Below, piece after piece: positions 24,130-35,574 of a stretch of DNA of 64,000 bases; the stretch's first letter is position 1; the number at the start of each line of letters is the position of its first letter. The notes under the pieces were generated by a model, which made no database searches, was not told where the DNA came from, and saw nothing but the letters and a program-made list of their open reading frames with translations. Location: the NCBI RefSeq assembly GCF_024139115.2, contig NC_085140.1, forward strand, positions 100,762,988 to 100,826,987. The letters are read 5' to 3'. A program made the translations under genes and the position numbers. The DNA comes from Armigeres subalbatus (taxonomy: Eukaryota > Arthropoda > Insecta > Diptera > Culicidae).

Positions 24130-24885
24130 CTTTCTCGTACAACAAAGTTGTACCGAAAGGCTATATGATTGCTCCAAAAAAGCTTTTGATAGAAGGCCCG
24201 GAGACCCATAGTGTTATATCAAGCTCTATCTAGAATAAGGGCGAATGTCGCAAGAAAGGATTCTCTTCGTCGACTTCCCCTCTTTTTAATAAAAGTGACA
24301 AGCAGCGGATTTCTTTGTGGTTTATCACCTCAGCACGATAGAAAACAATGCGAACTTGCATTCTGATGTGACAAACTGCAAAGAAATCCTCTGCTTGTCA
24401 CTTTTATTTAAAAGAGGGGAAGTCGACGAAGAGAATTCTCTCTTGCGACATTCGCCCTTTTACCAGATAGAGCTTGATATACCGATCTACTCAGCTCGAC
24501 AAACTGAGGTGACGTCTGTTTTTTTTGTGTATGTATGTGTATGTGTACAAATTTTGTAGACACACGTTTTAGAACTTAGAATTATCCGATTTACTCGCAA
24601 CAAGTTGCATTCGACAGGGAATTGTTTGCTATTGAAAATGGGCCCGATCATTGCTTTTCGGAATTATTGAAAAATCATTGTTTTTTCCCACAGGTCCCCC
24701 TTGGAAAAAACATCAAAAACAATTGTTTTTGAATGGTGGCAAGGCAAAATATTAAAATGATCGAAAAAATGTGATCTATTCACCCAAAGAGCTTTTTGAC
24801 CTTTTTAAAGTGATTTTTTCAATATATTTTATAATGCACGAGAAAGGCATCATCACTGCTAGGTGGATTAATCTGGGTTTTTTTT
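24130..24885. mobile_element. MITE copy with a foldback element nested inside
   Basis: The left part has TTTCTCGTACAACAAAGTTG, then CAGCTCGACAAACTGAGG near 24492, and it ends with GAGAAAGGCATCATCACTGC and CTAGGTGGATTAATCTGGG. It belongs to the same family as 15040-15510 and 36090-36445. The stretch 24215-24482 is a separate foldback. Confidence 0.7.
24215..24482. repeat. Nested foldback, about 268 bp
   Basis: The arms read TATCAAGCTCTATCT...GGGCGAATGTCGCAAGA...AGTGACAAGCAG and the reverse complement, with a loop around 24320-24370. A few mismatches and small indels. Confidence 0.8.
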
Positions 24886-26810
24886 CTAATATCTACCATC
24901 GTTTTACAAGGGCATGGACGCACCAATAATCCGTCCGGCTATTTATTGATCAGTCATTGGATTTTGCACTTCCATCAATCCGCCAGTTATTAAATAAGAC
25001 AATTTCTTCAAAAGCAAGCGACATAGCTCTGCAGAGGCCCGAACAAAGCTTAACAAATCTGATTTAAAAGCACTCAGGCGAAATGATACCAGAGGCGGAC
25101 AGGAACGGTTCTAAGACCTACGAATTTGTAAAAACTTGGATAATGTTCACGATTTGAAAAATGATGTCATTACCACTACGTATGAGATAATGGATGGGGA
25201 TTGCTAATTTTATATAACACGACAGACTTGACACGTTGTTTATTTGCCGGAAGAGCATCACGCAAAGATAACATGCACTAGAGGTACCAAAAGAGACCGT
25301 AGGTAGGCTTCATGGTAGATCGCGTACAGGATGGTGTTTTGCAATTGAAGTAGACCTGAGGGTACTAAAATTCAGTGCGCTTTTTAGCAGTTGGCCCAGG
25401 ATTAACTGAGTACGTAAGAGTTAATGAATCTATATCGGAGTGAAGCTTAGTAAGCGGAAATAGTTAGATTCTGCCCCCACATGTGCAAACTAGTTCGTAA
25501 GTGAGTAGTCTTCCAAACGTAGAAGGGACTTGCCAGGATCTAGCGATTAGCCATCTATAGTGAGCATTACAACGCCGTATGTGCTATCCATCGTAGGAGT
25601 CTTTTGAAGTCTCAAGGCTCAAGTTCAGTCAGACAGTTTGTTCCAACTAAGACCTAAGTAATCACGAATAAACTCTCAATGGATATAAGAACAGCGATGA
25701 ATTTTGAAGCATAGGTAATGGAACAAAAACACATTGAACTGAAAAAAAACTAGCCTACACAAAGTTATTGGAATACATAATAAAACAAAGGACGAATATA
25801 GAATAGTTTGAATGATGCCTGCAATAGTGGGAGTCATTAAGCATGGTACAAAACTTGATGCAACTGATGGTCGAGCAATGAAAAAAACCTATATCTATCG
25901 TTCCACCGACGATATTCGGATTTCTGAATATCGCCCCAACCATTGACATGCGATCTGATCCTTTCTCAACAAAAAGAGAGGTCGAACAATCCACAAGGAC
26001 TTTCTGTTTGACAGCTGATATTGCCGAGGATGACCAAAGCGTGGCATTCCCAACCTAGACCTCAATCCTTCAGCAGCAAGGAACACTCGAGGATGCAGAT
26101 GAACCAGGTTCCCACCACCCTAGGATAAGGAGTCATGCAAAGCGGCAGGAACCCCAGGGTTCTAGTCCTCAGGGAGAAGCCGGAACCGCGGGAACCCTAT
26201 CATGCCATTTTTTTTTGTCTATTTTATTAGTGTTTTTGTGTTTTTTTCTCTACTTACTTAATTTTATCCTTACAATAATTTTAAAATAACTGGCGAAGCC
26301 CTTGGTTAGCTCACAAGGCGGCTCTTCTGGTCCGGCCTTCCTCTTAAATTAAATTGCTATTATATGTACCTTGCTATTGGCGGGACTCAAGGTTGGCTCG
26401 CGAAAGGAATCCTTCTGATTCCTTTCCTCATTGGTGTTGAACCGAATATTATAAATCAAAAACACATAAATAAAGACAGCTTCGATCAGCTATCAGTTCC
26501 GTCCCGTCAGTTGCATGTGTGAGTATTAATGCGTTTGATCCAACTTTATCGTCGACCCTCTATGCAGCGCAAGTAATCTTAATTGTAATTCCAAAATTAG
26601 TGGCACAAAAGTTCTAGGCAATAAAATAAATAATTCTCGGCATTTCAGTAATCTATAAATGCAATTCGACAGACTTTCTATTAGTCCACTTAAACCAACA
26701 TCCATACGACTATTGAAAGGTTATTCGAATACCATGTGTTTGGATCTTTGACGGATTGCTTATTCTGCAAACGCCCAAATAATCGACATGTTGAATTTAT
26801 CCTAAAATTA
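24886..26810. other. Degenerate non-coding DNA
   Basis: No intact reading frame or definable ends. Parts (25000-26200) look like heavily decayed retroelement sequence, but no motif supports naming a family. Confidence 0.35.
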
Positions 26811-26814
26811 AATT

Positions 26815-26960
26815 GGAAAAATCGCGATTTTCGCGAGAGTGTAGTTATAAATCCGCGATTTTCGCGACAATGTTTGAAGGAACCGCGATTTTCGCGACTG
26901 GAAGGGTAAATCCGCGACAAATCCGCGAAAATCGCGAAATCCGCGACTGTTGTAACAGCC
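26815..26960. repeat. Cluster of CGCGATTTTCGCGA words
   Basis: The palindrome-like word CGCGATTTTCGCG appears three times (about 26822, 26862, 26894), then as CCGCGAAAATCGCG, with CCGCGA spacers. It resembles an internal minisatellite. Confidence 0.75.
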
Positions 26961-27549
26961 CTGTATTTTTTCAGTATCAAGTCTTTTGTTGGACTATAGT
27001 TTAACAGTGGGCGGGGTTATCTAGAGAGAAAAAAAGCATAATCGCTATAATATTATGGGGTGCTCTTCTTGCCCGGAGGGCGATTTTGCCCCGTCCTCTT
27101 CTATATGAGCAAAAAAACACCTTCATTTTGCCAGTGGAGATATATCAGCTTCCACACTGATATTCTTCCCTCCCCCTTCATACGGGAGTTTGGCAGAAGG
27201 AAGGTCGTGCAATTAGCAATATATACCATCACAAATATTGCAAGATGTCGGCTCTGTGGTATACCGAGTCTATAGACTCCGAACTCGCTGACAATTTTGA
27301 TTATTTTTCCACTGAATTGACTGAATTGGCATCGTAGTGATTGTATACAAGATTCACGTAAAGTGGTTAAGATCCCCAATATTACAACGTTTTCCATTTG
27401 AAAATGATGCGATTCTCTAGGGTGTCCCCAGCCTTCTATATTAATTACATCTCGAAAAAATATGTCATTGTCGATTTCCCCTGTTTTCATAGTTGAAAAG
27501 TAAAAAAAGGGTTTATTTGTGGAAAAAATATTATAAGTGGAATGTATTC

Positions 27550-27713
27550 AACCGTCTAAGACGAGTTTAGTACTCTCCATTTAATTTCATTACGTTTTGT
27601 TATCTTTGCAGATCGGTATTTCGACCTCAACTGTGAGGTCGAAATACGTATCTGCAATGATAACAAAACGTAGTGGAATTAAATGGAGAGTACTAAACTC
27701 GTCTTAGACGGTT
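27550..27713. repeat. Foldback, 164 bp
   Basis: Arms of about 80 bp with a few mismatches, ending AACCGTCTAAGACGAGTTTA and centred on a GACCTCA/TGAGGTC core. It is related in design and sequence (TATTTCGACCTCA, GACGAGTTTA) to the perfect palindrome at 32972-33223. Confidence 0.85.
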
Positions 27714-28249
27714 GGTTTATTTGTGCTCACTCCGACTCACTATACAACTCACTCCGTATCTTTTTTTAAAATTGAAGTATGAATATGAAGGCCACACTTA
27801 TGTTCTAGGCCTATGAAGCCTTTTCACAAAACAGATTACATGGCAATTTTATCGTAAAAACTAGGTTTCGGTCAATGTTTTTTTTTATAATTGTTAAATC
27901 TTTAGGTTCTCTTCTTTTGTTCTGTAGGTTGACTTCAAAAGCAATCTGCAGATGCTGTTGCATGCACGTAGACCGCACTACATCGTCAAGAAAGCAGGGC
28001 TGGTTATGACAATCGTGTAGTAAATATTATGAATTATATCTCAGTGAACGACGTCCCTCTCATAGTTTCACAGTCACAACTCACAAGTCTAGATCATATA
28101 TTAGTTGGGAAAACATTAAAAAAAGCAAACAAAAAAATATGTTTTGAATATTCTATAAATAATACGTCATATACATTATGACGTTAACAGTTTTATCTTA
28201 ATTAAAGTTTTCATACTTCAAGGGGACCCAACTTCCAAAATATAATCAC

Positions 28250-28980
28250 TAGACAGCGATCCATCGCCAGCCCTGACACAGTGATTGTTTTGAATGTTTT
28301 CGTTTTGATTGCGCATAAAAAAATTGCCAGCAGCCTTCTAGCAGCAGTTCGCTGATCTTTTGGGGTGCGACGACATGAATGAGTGATATTCTGTGCCCCT
28401 TGTACCTACACTTGCGATTTGCAGCAGCGTGCTCCTTCTGCTCCCCCTGGTTCCTGCGCTCCGTCCGTTTATCGGTGACGAATTTGCCACTACTTTGCAC
28501 AATCAGTACGAGAGAAAAATCATCCGACGGGGGCTGCAAACAGCTGATGAAATGAACGTTCTTTTCTGTGTAGGCTCAAAATGGTTTCTCCCGATGGAAG
28601 GCAAACGATGGGGCAGAATATTTTTGCTTTGTTTCGATAGATTTCACTGGGTTCACGGGGCGTACGGCACGATATCTTGCATAAGTCACTTTATCGCACT
28701 TGAAATGGCCAGATTTGCACTATTTCGCACTGATTTGATGGCTATTTCGGCCAAAACTTTCAGACAAGAACACTTTTTTGCGACGATACGGAAAAACAAC
28801 GACGGATGAGCTGAGCTGCCTTTATTTTTTGCGATGCGATGTTTGTGTTTGTCTTCTTCGTCGCGCGATCATGAATGTTTTTCTTCCTCTTCGCTTTGTT
28901 TTTCTCCTTTTGACAGTGGTCGGACTCTGTCGGAATATATGTCGATGTGTCGGATTAGGAACAAGACCGCGCGTGTGATA
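28250..28980 (-). promoter_or_regulatory. Possible promoter and 5' leader of a leftward gene
   Basis: This stretch is less AT-rich than its surroundings. On the minus strand it reads like a dipteran 5' leader (repeated AGTG-A words such as AAGTGCGATAAAGTGACTT), followed by an open frame 28539-28249 without a recognisable domain. A donor-like GTGTAG/GTACAAG lies near 28408. No downstream coding exon could be linked, so this is only a suggestion. Confidence 0.2.
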
Positions 28981-29211
28981 AAGTTCGAACATTTTAAGGA
29001 GAATGAATAGGTGGGGTGAATAGCAGAAGCTGTTGCCGAAGAAAAGAAGGATTTTTAAATCCTGAATACTCCATTCTGATTTTTTTTTCCAAGGAAGTAT
29101 ATGAATGGAGGTACAATCACAAAAAAAAAAGAAAAACAATTCATTCAAAGTTAATTGCCTATTTTCCTGGTGTTAAGCTTACCGGTCTGAAACTCGATTT
29201 ACGCATATGTA

Positions 29212-29435
29212 TTCCGTGTATAGTAGAAAATCGAAAATTTGTTTTCAGTAAAATGAAATATCTGCAGTTATCAGACGTCGCAACTCATTTCTGATTAGTG
29301 CGCATGATAGTACATCCATGCGTGCATGATGCGCACTACTAATGAAATATTTCAAATTGTCGCGACCCGCGTCGCAGCGCGAGTGCTCAATCGCGCGGTC
29401 CGGTTTGGTGGCGGCCCGACAATACAACATGTGAT
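29212..29435. repeat. Dispersed repeat, copy 1 (partner at 48569-48787)
   Basis: TATTCCGTGTATAGTAGAAA through TGGTGGCGGCCCGACAATA matches 48569-48787 with only scattered differences. It contains an inverted TAGTGCGCATGAT/ATGATGCGCACTA hairpin. Confidence 0.85.
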
Positions 29436-29439
29436 AGAT

Positions 29440-29800
29440 TTAGGGTGAAATCAGGAGTGATTCAGTTTGATTCTAAATTTTCGACCACTATTCTAGTTTG
29501 CATCTGGAGCAAAATAGAACAAACTCGCTGGTTTCCCCAGCAGTGTTCTATTCATGTTTTTCAAATTTTCAATTAATTGAAATCATTATGTTACTGCCAA
29601 GAAAGGCGCCGGAATTGCAAAGTGGATTGATCCGTAGATAAAATGACGCATCCATACACCAAAACAATTGAAAAATATTTGAATCTCGTGATTCAATTGT
29701 GGTTCAAATCTGCAGAAAATAAAACGGAGCGTTATACCAGTTTTATTTTTTTGACAGTTGACTGGTATAAAAACTGAATCTAGAACAGCTGCTGGGAAAT
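29440..29800. repeat. Dispersed repeat, inverted partner of 36800-37130
   Basis: Landmarks AACAAACTCGCTGGTT, GGATTGATCCGTAGATAAAA and AACGGAGCGTTATACCAG all recur as reverse complements at 36800-37130. Confidence 0.85.
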
Positions 29801-29966
29801 TCAATGTTTCAGATTCATATTCAAACTGACAGCCTCGAACGATTTGAATCACTGCTGATTTTACTCTTAGTTCGGAAAAGGTATCGGCTCGGGTATTGAA
29901 GGGAAACCACTCCCGTCGGTGGGGTTTGATCCCACGAAACCATTACGAAACCAGTCCGTCATTGTG

Positions 29967-30175
29967 GGCTTCGTGGCCGTGCGGTCAGCGACGTCAATCG
30001 TCTAGACGCATGTGCTAGGGAGTGTGAGTTCGATTCCCGCCCCGGTAAGGAGGAAACTTTTTGTGATCGAAAAATTCCACACTGGTCCACTGGGTGTTAT
30101 GTGTCCTGTCCGTTGTCTCATGCTAGGTGTTAAGTGTTCAATCGCACGGTCCGGTTTGGTGGCGGCGCGACTATA
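29967..30175 (+). mobile_element. tRNA-derived SINE (Feilai-like)
   Basis: An internal RNA polymerase III promoter is visible: A box TGGCCGTGCGG at 29974-29984 and B box GTTCGATTCC at 30028-30037, spaced as in long-variable-arm tRNAs. The tRNA-related head is followed by a CCCGCCCCGGTAAGGAGGAA body. The tail (about 30137-30172) shares CGGTCCGGTTTGGTGGCGGC with the repeats at 29212 and 48569. Naming it Feilai-like is from recalled knowledge of Aedes SINEs. Confidence 0.75.
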
Positions 30176-30179
30176 TTAA

Positions 30180-31059
30180 TCCTTTCCTTTGTAATATGTA
30201 ATGAATTGGAAGTAACGTATGAAGATGTTATAAATACATTCATGTTACCAAAGTTCCTACTATTTGTTTATTTGAGATGCAATTATGTTTTTAATTAGTC
30301 CATCTATAATGACGTGCAATCAATTATGTGAAGAAGTGAGGACGGAAATTGTCATAACTTTTGGCTGCGCGACTATCTTCGTGGTAGGCAAGCGGCGCGA
30401 AGAAACCGAATTGGTGTTGCGTCCTGCAATGTTATGACGAAGATCACATTTTTTTCGGTTTCTTCAAACAACGAGAATGACTATTGTCAGCCCTAATAAT
30501 AATAAAAGAAAACGATATGCTTATTCATAATGAAACATTCCGAGCAATAGGTATGATTCATTATTATGATATCGCTGTGATAAAGATTTTTTTTTATGGT
30601 AATGAATGGATCTTCTGTTATTCCTTACACAGCTAAGTGATGGATATGTTTAGAAATATGATATATTTGTCTGCGAATTAATCTTCGGGCTTCCGGTTTA
30701 AAAGAGATCTTTTTTCGTATGTATAACACTTTCTGTGCCAGAAAACAAAATGAAAAATAATAAACCTTCTAAAAAAATTTGAATCCTGGTTTTTTTTACT
30801 TAGGAATCAATTAATTTGTTAACTTTAGTTTGAACTGTGCTTCTTTATTTAAAACCTTCAATTAAATTATGTATGTGCTTGCGACTTGTGAGGATATTTT
30901 TGTGCTTATTCCACGTTTCGGGTGATTCGGGAAATGTCGCGCGACCATGTAATTCAAATGGGATATTATATCGACCATAAATCTCATTTCATTCGAAACG
31001 CCTCACCTCATACGAGACGTAGAATAAACAGAGTTGTGTTCCAATAAATATCGGCATCA
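30180..31059. other. No gene recognised
   Basis: Non-coding; includes the downstream region of the Asterix gene. No clear poly-A signal was identified. Confidence 0.4.
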
Positions 31060-31804
31060 TCACACCGACTGCCAGGGCGGTGTCATCGGCGTAGGGTTCT
31101 GCAGGTAGGACATGACAACCGCACTGACGCTCAGCATGAACGACGACAGGACCTGTTTGGCGTCGTCACTGACCCGAGAATTGGCGAAGCTAATGCAGGA
31201 ACAGTACAGGGCCAACCAGGCGCACCACTTGAGCTTCATCATCAGACCGCACATGGAAAATATCATACCTAATCGAAGGATAAGAACAAATGCGTGGAAT
31301 CGATTAATCCTACTTAAATTGATCGCAATAGAATACGCCACAAATGGGATGGGTTTAGCTTATATCTGCATATATCTTTAATGAAGAAGCAACCATACCG
31401 AGTATATTCATGTAGTCTGGCATAAGATCGTCGCCAACTCCGGCTCCTTGGCTGGCACTATCCACCGGTTTATAGCGATTGATTTTGTCTGGTCGGCGTG
31501 GATCCACTGTGACGGTCATGTTGGAGCTGCCTAGAAAATATTTGCTAATGAGTTAAAGTACTGATAGGAGTCAACTACATGGTCATTAACCATAGGGGTT
31601 TTTATTATTTATATATGCAAGAATAAAGTCAATCTTGTCAACCACTGCTTGTAGGAGAATGTAGTTTTTAATTTAAATTAGGTATAACACAACACATTTC
31701 TATTTTATTATTTAAGTAATACGTACCTTGATTTACACCAAATTTAGCTAATTATTATAAATGAGAAATAGAATTGAATTCGAATCAGAATTAGTGCGCA
31801 CTGA
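31060..31804 (-). CDS. WDR83OS: Protein Asterix (WDR83OS homologue), PAT complex subunit
   Basis: Coding exons are 31399-31519 and 31060-31268, joined by a GT-AG intron (donor after 31399, acceptor before 31268), giving 109 residues. A probable untranslated first exon ends at 31727 (donor AAG/GTACGT), with a TCAGT initiator at 31800-31804. Its acceptor is the CTAG next to 31530. The protein has the family signature DPRRP-K--RYKP near residue 6, [20 protein letters not shown] at about 35-54, and [20 protein letters not shown] at 83-102, with three hydrophobic segments. Asterix family members sit in the endoplasmic reticulum membrane and, with CCDC47, form the PAT complex that shields unassembled transmembrane helices. 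Length matches the family. Product call is strong; the 5' exon is inference. Confidence 0.93.
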
Positions 31805-32215
31805 CAGAAATCATGTGAGTTGTTCTGTCAAAAAGATGGGATCGGTTGTTTACGATTTCAAAAACATCGCATAACTGTCGGATTAATGGCGACTTTAAAT
31901 ATTTTCGACATAAATGACCGACGATCAATCAGGTGATACACACGGTTAGAAAAAAGTACCTAATATTGCGCTGTTCACACTAAATCGAATAACACAGTTT
32001 GAAAGTGTGACGGTTCCAAACTGTGACCAAAAGTGTTACGATGTCGATTACAATGGATTTTGACATCGATAAATGTCAGACGAAAGCAAACGGTGTGAGA
32101 ACCACGTGCTTTTGTTTTGAACATTTTCTTCTGACATTTTCGCATTTTGCAACTTCTTCTATAGAAAGAGAAATTCTTAATTATGGCCAAGGTTGCCAGT
32201 TGTGCAGTTTTCATA
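31805..32215. other. Upstream region of Asterix, no gene recognised
   Basis: Non-coding; contains the likely promoter side of the Asterix gene. Confidence 0.4.
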
Positions 32216-32456
32216 CACTGACAAAAATCCAATCATATCCATTATGTGTGGGACACATAAATTTTGACTATAGCATTTCCCACATAACGGCTATGTGAAT
32301 TCGCATAGCATATATGTGGAAACACACATAACCGTTATTAACTAATAACCTTTATGTGGATTTTCCTATAGCGGGTGGTTATTAACGCACACATAAAATT
32401 TATTTGGAAATTTCTTTAGATTTTTGCCAATAAAAATGTGTGGATTTTTATTAGTG
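32216..32456. mobile_element. TA-flanked MITE (CACTGACAAAAATCC type)
   Basis: Ends CACTGACAAAAATCCA and TGGATTTTTATTAGTG, with TA duplication at 32214-32215 and 32457-32458. Internally it repeats CACATAA/TTATGTG words. The relative at 58628-58878 shares the GATTTTTGCCAATAAA end. Confidence 0.85.
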
Positions 32457-32971
32457 TAATTATTTCCTTCAGAAAATAATATTATTTAATAGGATTCGCG
32501 AAAAAGAATTCGGCAACTGTGTACACGCAATAAAAAAGTGTGATTATCGAAGTGCATGATAATCCATGTTTCAACCCGCATAATCATGAACCATTAATAC
32601 ACACTTAATTTATTTCGCCGAGGCCGGCAAAATAAATTACCGAGAATCCAACAGCTGAGATCTCAGTAAAAATCTCGGTGAAAGTTCAAATTACCGAATG
32701 GTCGTAAATTGAATGAAACCTCCAGCTGTCAAAATTTACCGATCTGTTCGGAAATACTTTACCGATCTGTTCGGTACTTTTTTACCGAACAACTCAGTAG
32801 ATCGTTATACCGAAATTCAGTAAATGATTTGTTTGTTTATTCTCATTGTTCTTCGAATTAAATCAGTTTAAATGCAAACACATATATATCGAGCGTATAA
32901 GTATAATTTGGTTTATTTTGACATAAATATCATAAGAAAATTATTTAGAGCTTTTTAGTGGAATGTTTTCA
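32457..32971. other. Degenerate repeat with TTACCGA words
   Basis: 32620-32830 repeats TTACCGA/TCGGTA words (GATCTGTTCGG twice), and the same words recur around 33800-33960. This suggests the two ends of one decayed element, split by later insertions. Confidence 0.4.
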
Positions 32972-33223
32972 CCTGTCATAAGACGAGTTTATACCATCCC
33001 ATTGAATTCCACCACTTAATTGTATCTTGACAGATACGTATTTCGACCTCAAAGGTAAGGCCGTCTTCAGTGTCTCGTACTTGACTCGACTTAAGTCGAC
33101 TTAAGTCGAGTCAAGTACGAGACACTGAAGACGGCCTTACCTTTGAGGTCGAAATACGTATCTGTCAAGATACAATTAAGTGGTGGAATTCAATGGGATG
33201 GTATAAACTCGTCTTATGACAGG
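32972..33223. repeat. Perfect 252-bp palindrome without spacer
   Basis: Two 126-bp arms are exact reverse complements meeting at GTC/GAC (33097/33098). I compared the arms base by base and found no mismatch. Related sequence is present as a foldback at 27550-27713 and as a partial single arm around 19490-19580. Confidence 0.95.
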
Positions 33224-34369
33224 GGATAAATATCATATCACTCACATATTTCTCTCGATTTTCACTAAAAATGAAGCATGATTCATGAATATTATCGATC
33301 GAGTTGAGGAAAGGAAATTTGGTGTTTCTTATCATTTTTACATCAAAATTTATCTTTGGAAATGATTCGCATTGTAGCTGTTTACTACATGCAAATGCCG
33401 TCTCACTTTAGAAGTTAGATAACCTGAGATTGAGTAAATAAACAACTGGTGCTTGAGATTCAAACACATATCACCTCTCGCACAACCAGCAACTGCCTCA
33501 ATCAGGTGCGAACATGCTTCAGCAGAACACGCCACCACGTCACGCTTTCCGTATATTATCGGGAGATTTATAAATTCACTAAAATAGAATACATAATAGT
33601 TATTTATTGGCTTTAGGCAATACATTAATTGCTTGTAATTGCAGTTTTCATATATTTATGTGACTATATATGTGTACTTACATTAAATATTTCAAATTCA
33701 ATTACTTTGCCCTTTTCTTCAGACACGTGTGATGTAGAAACACGAAGCTCAATTTTTGACAGATGACCTTACCCGTCCGTCCTAAATCCGTCTGATTTCA
33801 AGTTTACCGATCGCGTATGCAAATTGTATTACCGAAGTATTGCAATCAATGTGAAGTACCGATTCTCGTCAAGATTCAACGAGATTTCAGTTAAAATAAA
33901 CTTTGCCGACCAAGTTCGTTATTTTAATTTACCGAAATGAAATTATGCTTTTAAGTGTGTAGACCATTCCCCAAACTGTTAATAACGTTAAACAACATTA
34001 TTCTTACTATTTGGGTTACGTCAGATACAAACGATAAACTAACCTCATCATAGACCATGTTAACAGTATGATATATTGTTTTTGGCTTTTCAACTATTCG
34101 GGTAATAGGCGGTTAAGTATAATTAACATATAGAAATGGAAATTTTCCAGTACATTTTTTTCGGCGAACACCTTGTGATATGGTCTGATTACAATCCACG
34201 GTTTCAGATAAAATTATACGAGGCGGAATATGGGGTATAATATGAAAACAGTTGAACCATATGCGATTTAAATCTGTTGTACCGTATATCTTACTGTTTA
34301 TTAATAAGAGTATTATTTGGATAAATTTAATCAAATAAAAAGAAATTTGGCGTTTAATTTCGTTTCATA
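33224..34369. other. No gene recognised
   Basis: AT-rich non-coding DNA; short frames only. Confidence 0.4.
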
Positions 34370-34370
34370 T

Positions 34371-34376
34371 TTTATT
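34371..34376 (-). terminator. Poly-A signal of the 43-residue peptide gene
   Basis: AATAAA on the minus strand, about 95 bases after the stop codon at 34470. Confidence 0.5.
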
Positions 34377-34469
34377 TAAAGAACATAAATATTACTTTTA
34401 TATTTAAAAACTAATGGATATTGAAAAAGTAATTAACATTTGTTAGCATAAGTACTTGGTAGAATTTTT

Positions 34470-34817
34470 TTAGTGTGCAGCTATATAGCCTGCCGGACCG
34501 CCGGGACCGCCGCAAGCCAAACAAATTTCCAGAAGAATTAATGTCGCCTGTAAGAATAATGAAGCGTGAAAAAATACATCATATTATAATCATTGCAGAG
34601 CGTGTATTAAAACATATAACTTACTATTAAATCAGCCATGGCCAACATTATTGCAAAGACGGCACACCGAGCATGCATCTCTTATTTCCATAGATGGTTA
34701 ATCTGTGAATAGAGCATATATTTGTATTAATGGTATTGATTTATATTTATTATGATATTCAATCACTTACCTTCAAGTTTTACGCATGCATGGAAACTTC
34801 ATTAAATAAAAACTGAG
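34470..34817 (-). CDS. Three-exon gene for a 43-residue hydrophobic peptide, unrecognised
   Basis: A TCAGT initiator at 34812-34816 starts a short untranslated exon ending at 34771 with donor AAG/GTAAGTG. Exon 2 (34625-34702) begins after a CACAG acceptor and contains an in-frame stop followed by the ATG at 34676-34678. It ends in ATA/GTAAGT. Exon 3 (34470-34547) starts after TTCTTACAG and ends at TAA, followed by AATAAA. The two coding parts (54 and 78 bases) join in phase 0. The product starts MHARCAVFAIMLAMADL, continues with a leucine-rich hydrophobic stretch through residue 28 or so, and ends CGGPGGPAGYIAAH. One membrane-spanning segment or an uncleaved signal anchor is likely. I do not recognise it. 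The complete set of splice, start and poly-A signals makes a real micropeptide gene plausible. Confidence 0.6.
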
Positions 34818-35342
34818 CACAAACAAATCAAGTAAAACAATCTGGTCTAACGAAACCAGTGTTTGTCACTGCGAATCAAACATGGCTGGATGCTTGAGAA
34901 AAAATGCAAATGATAAATACGCACACTCATTCCTCAACCACAACACTTATCATATATTTAGCATGGGATAATTTGATTGATGCGTGTGTGTGATATCATG
35001 ATGAAACACTATGAGCTGTTGAGATGATACATGTATATCTCATAACCGTATTCCATGTCGTTACTATTACTCTTATTAGTCGATATTAGTTTTTATAATT
35101 GTTTCTCATAAATCAATCAGACGTGGAATGCAAAACATTATAAGCAAACAATAAGCCGTATGTTCATCTCATATGGTAGCGTAGATCAAACATGTTGTAT
35201 AGTGCTATTTCAAGATTAATTAAAAGTCGGACTGCAAGTCGACGGTAATCCAAACTGTAACAATATAGCTTGATTCGAGTTAATTGTATCTACAGTCCTG
35301 CAGATCGTTTTTAATTATGCGGGAAGGCAAAGCAAACTGCAA
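34818..35342. other. No gene recognised
   Basis: Upstream region of the peptide gene; non-coding, with no clear repeats. Confidence 0.4.
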
Positions 35343-35574
35343 TATCTCGCGTAACATATGATGACGGCTTATAAACCAAAACCATGATTTTTGATTTTCT
35401 GGCATGAACGATTGCTTTGTAAATTATTCTTCATGCTAGTTTAAACTCCGAACTTTATATCTCTTAAGAAACACATTTATTGCTATTTTGAGTGAACGTC
35501 TCATGAACCATTTGCACCATAGTGGTTTTTAAGTCCTTTGTTGGCGCCCTTAACTACCATGCGGAATGTTTGCT
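35343..35574. repeat. Dispersed repeat, copy 1
   Basis: ATCTCGCGTAACATATGATG through CCATGCGGAATGTTTGCTT matches 53147-53319 plus 57019-57079, the second copy being split by a pogo-like element. Similarity stops sharply at both ends. Confidence 0.9.

Noticed and set aside
28393..28809. 138-codon plus-strand frame
   Set aside because: No domain, and the strand and word usage look more like a leader of an opposite-strand transcript.
29967..30040. Functional tRNA gene
   Set aside because: A and B boxes are present, but no cloverleaf acceptor pairing or terminator fits, and the body continues as a SINE.
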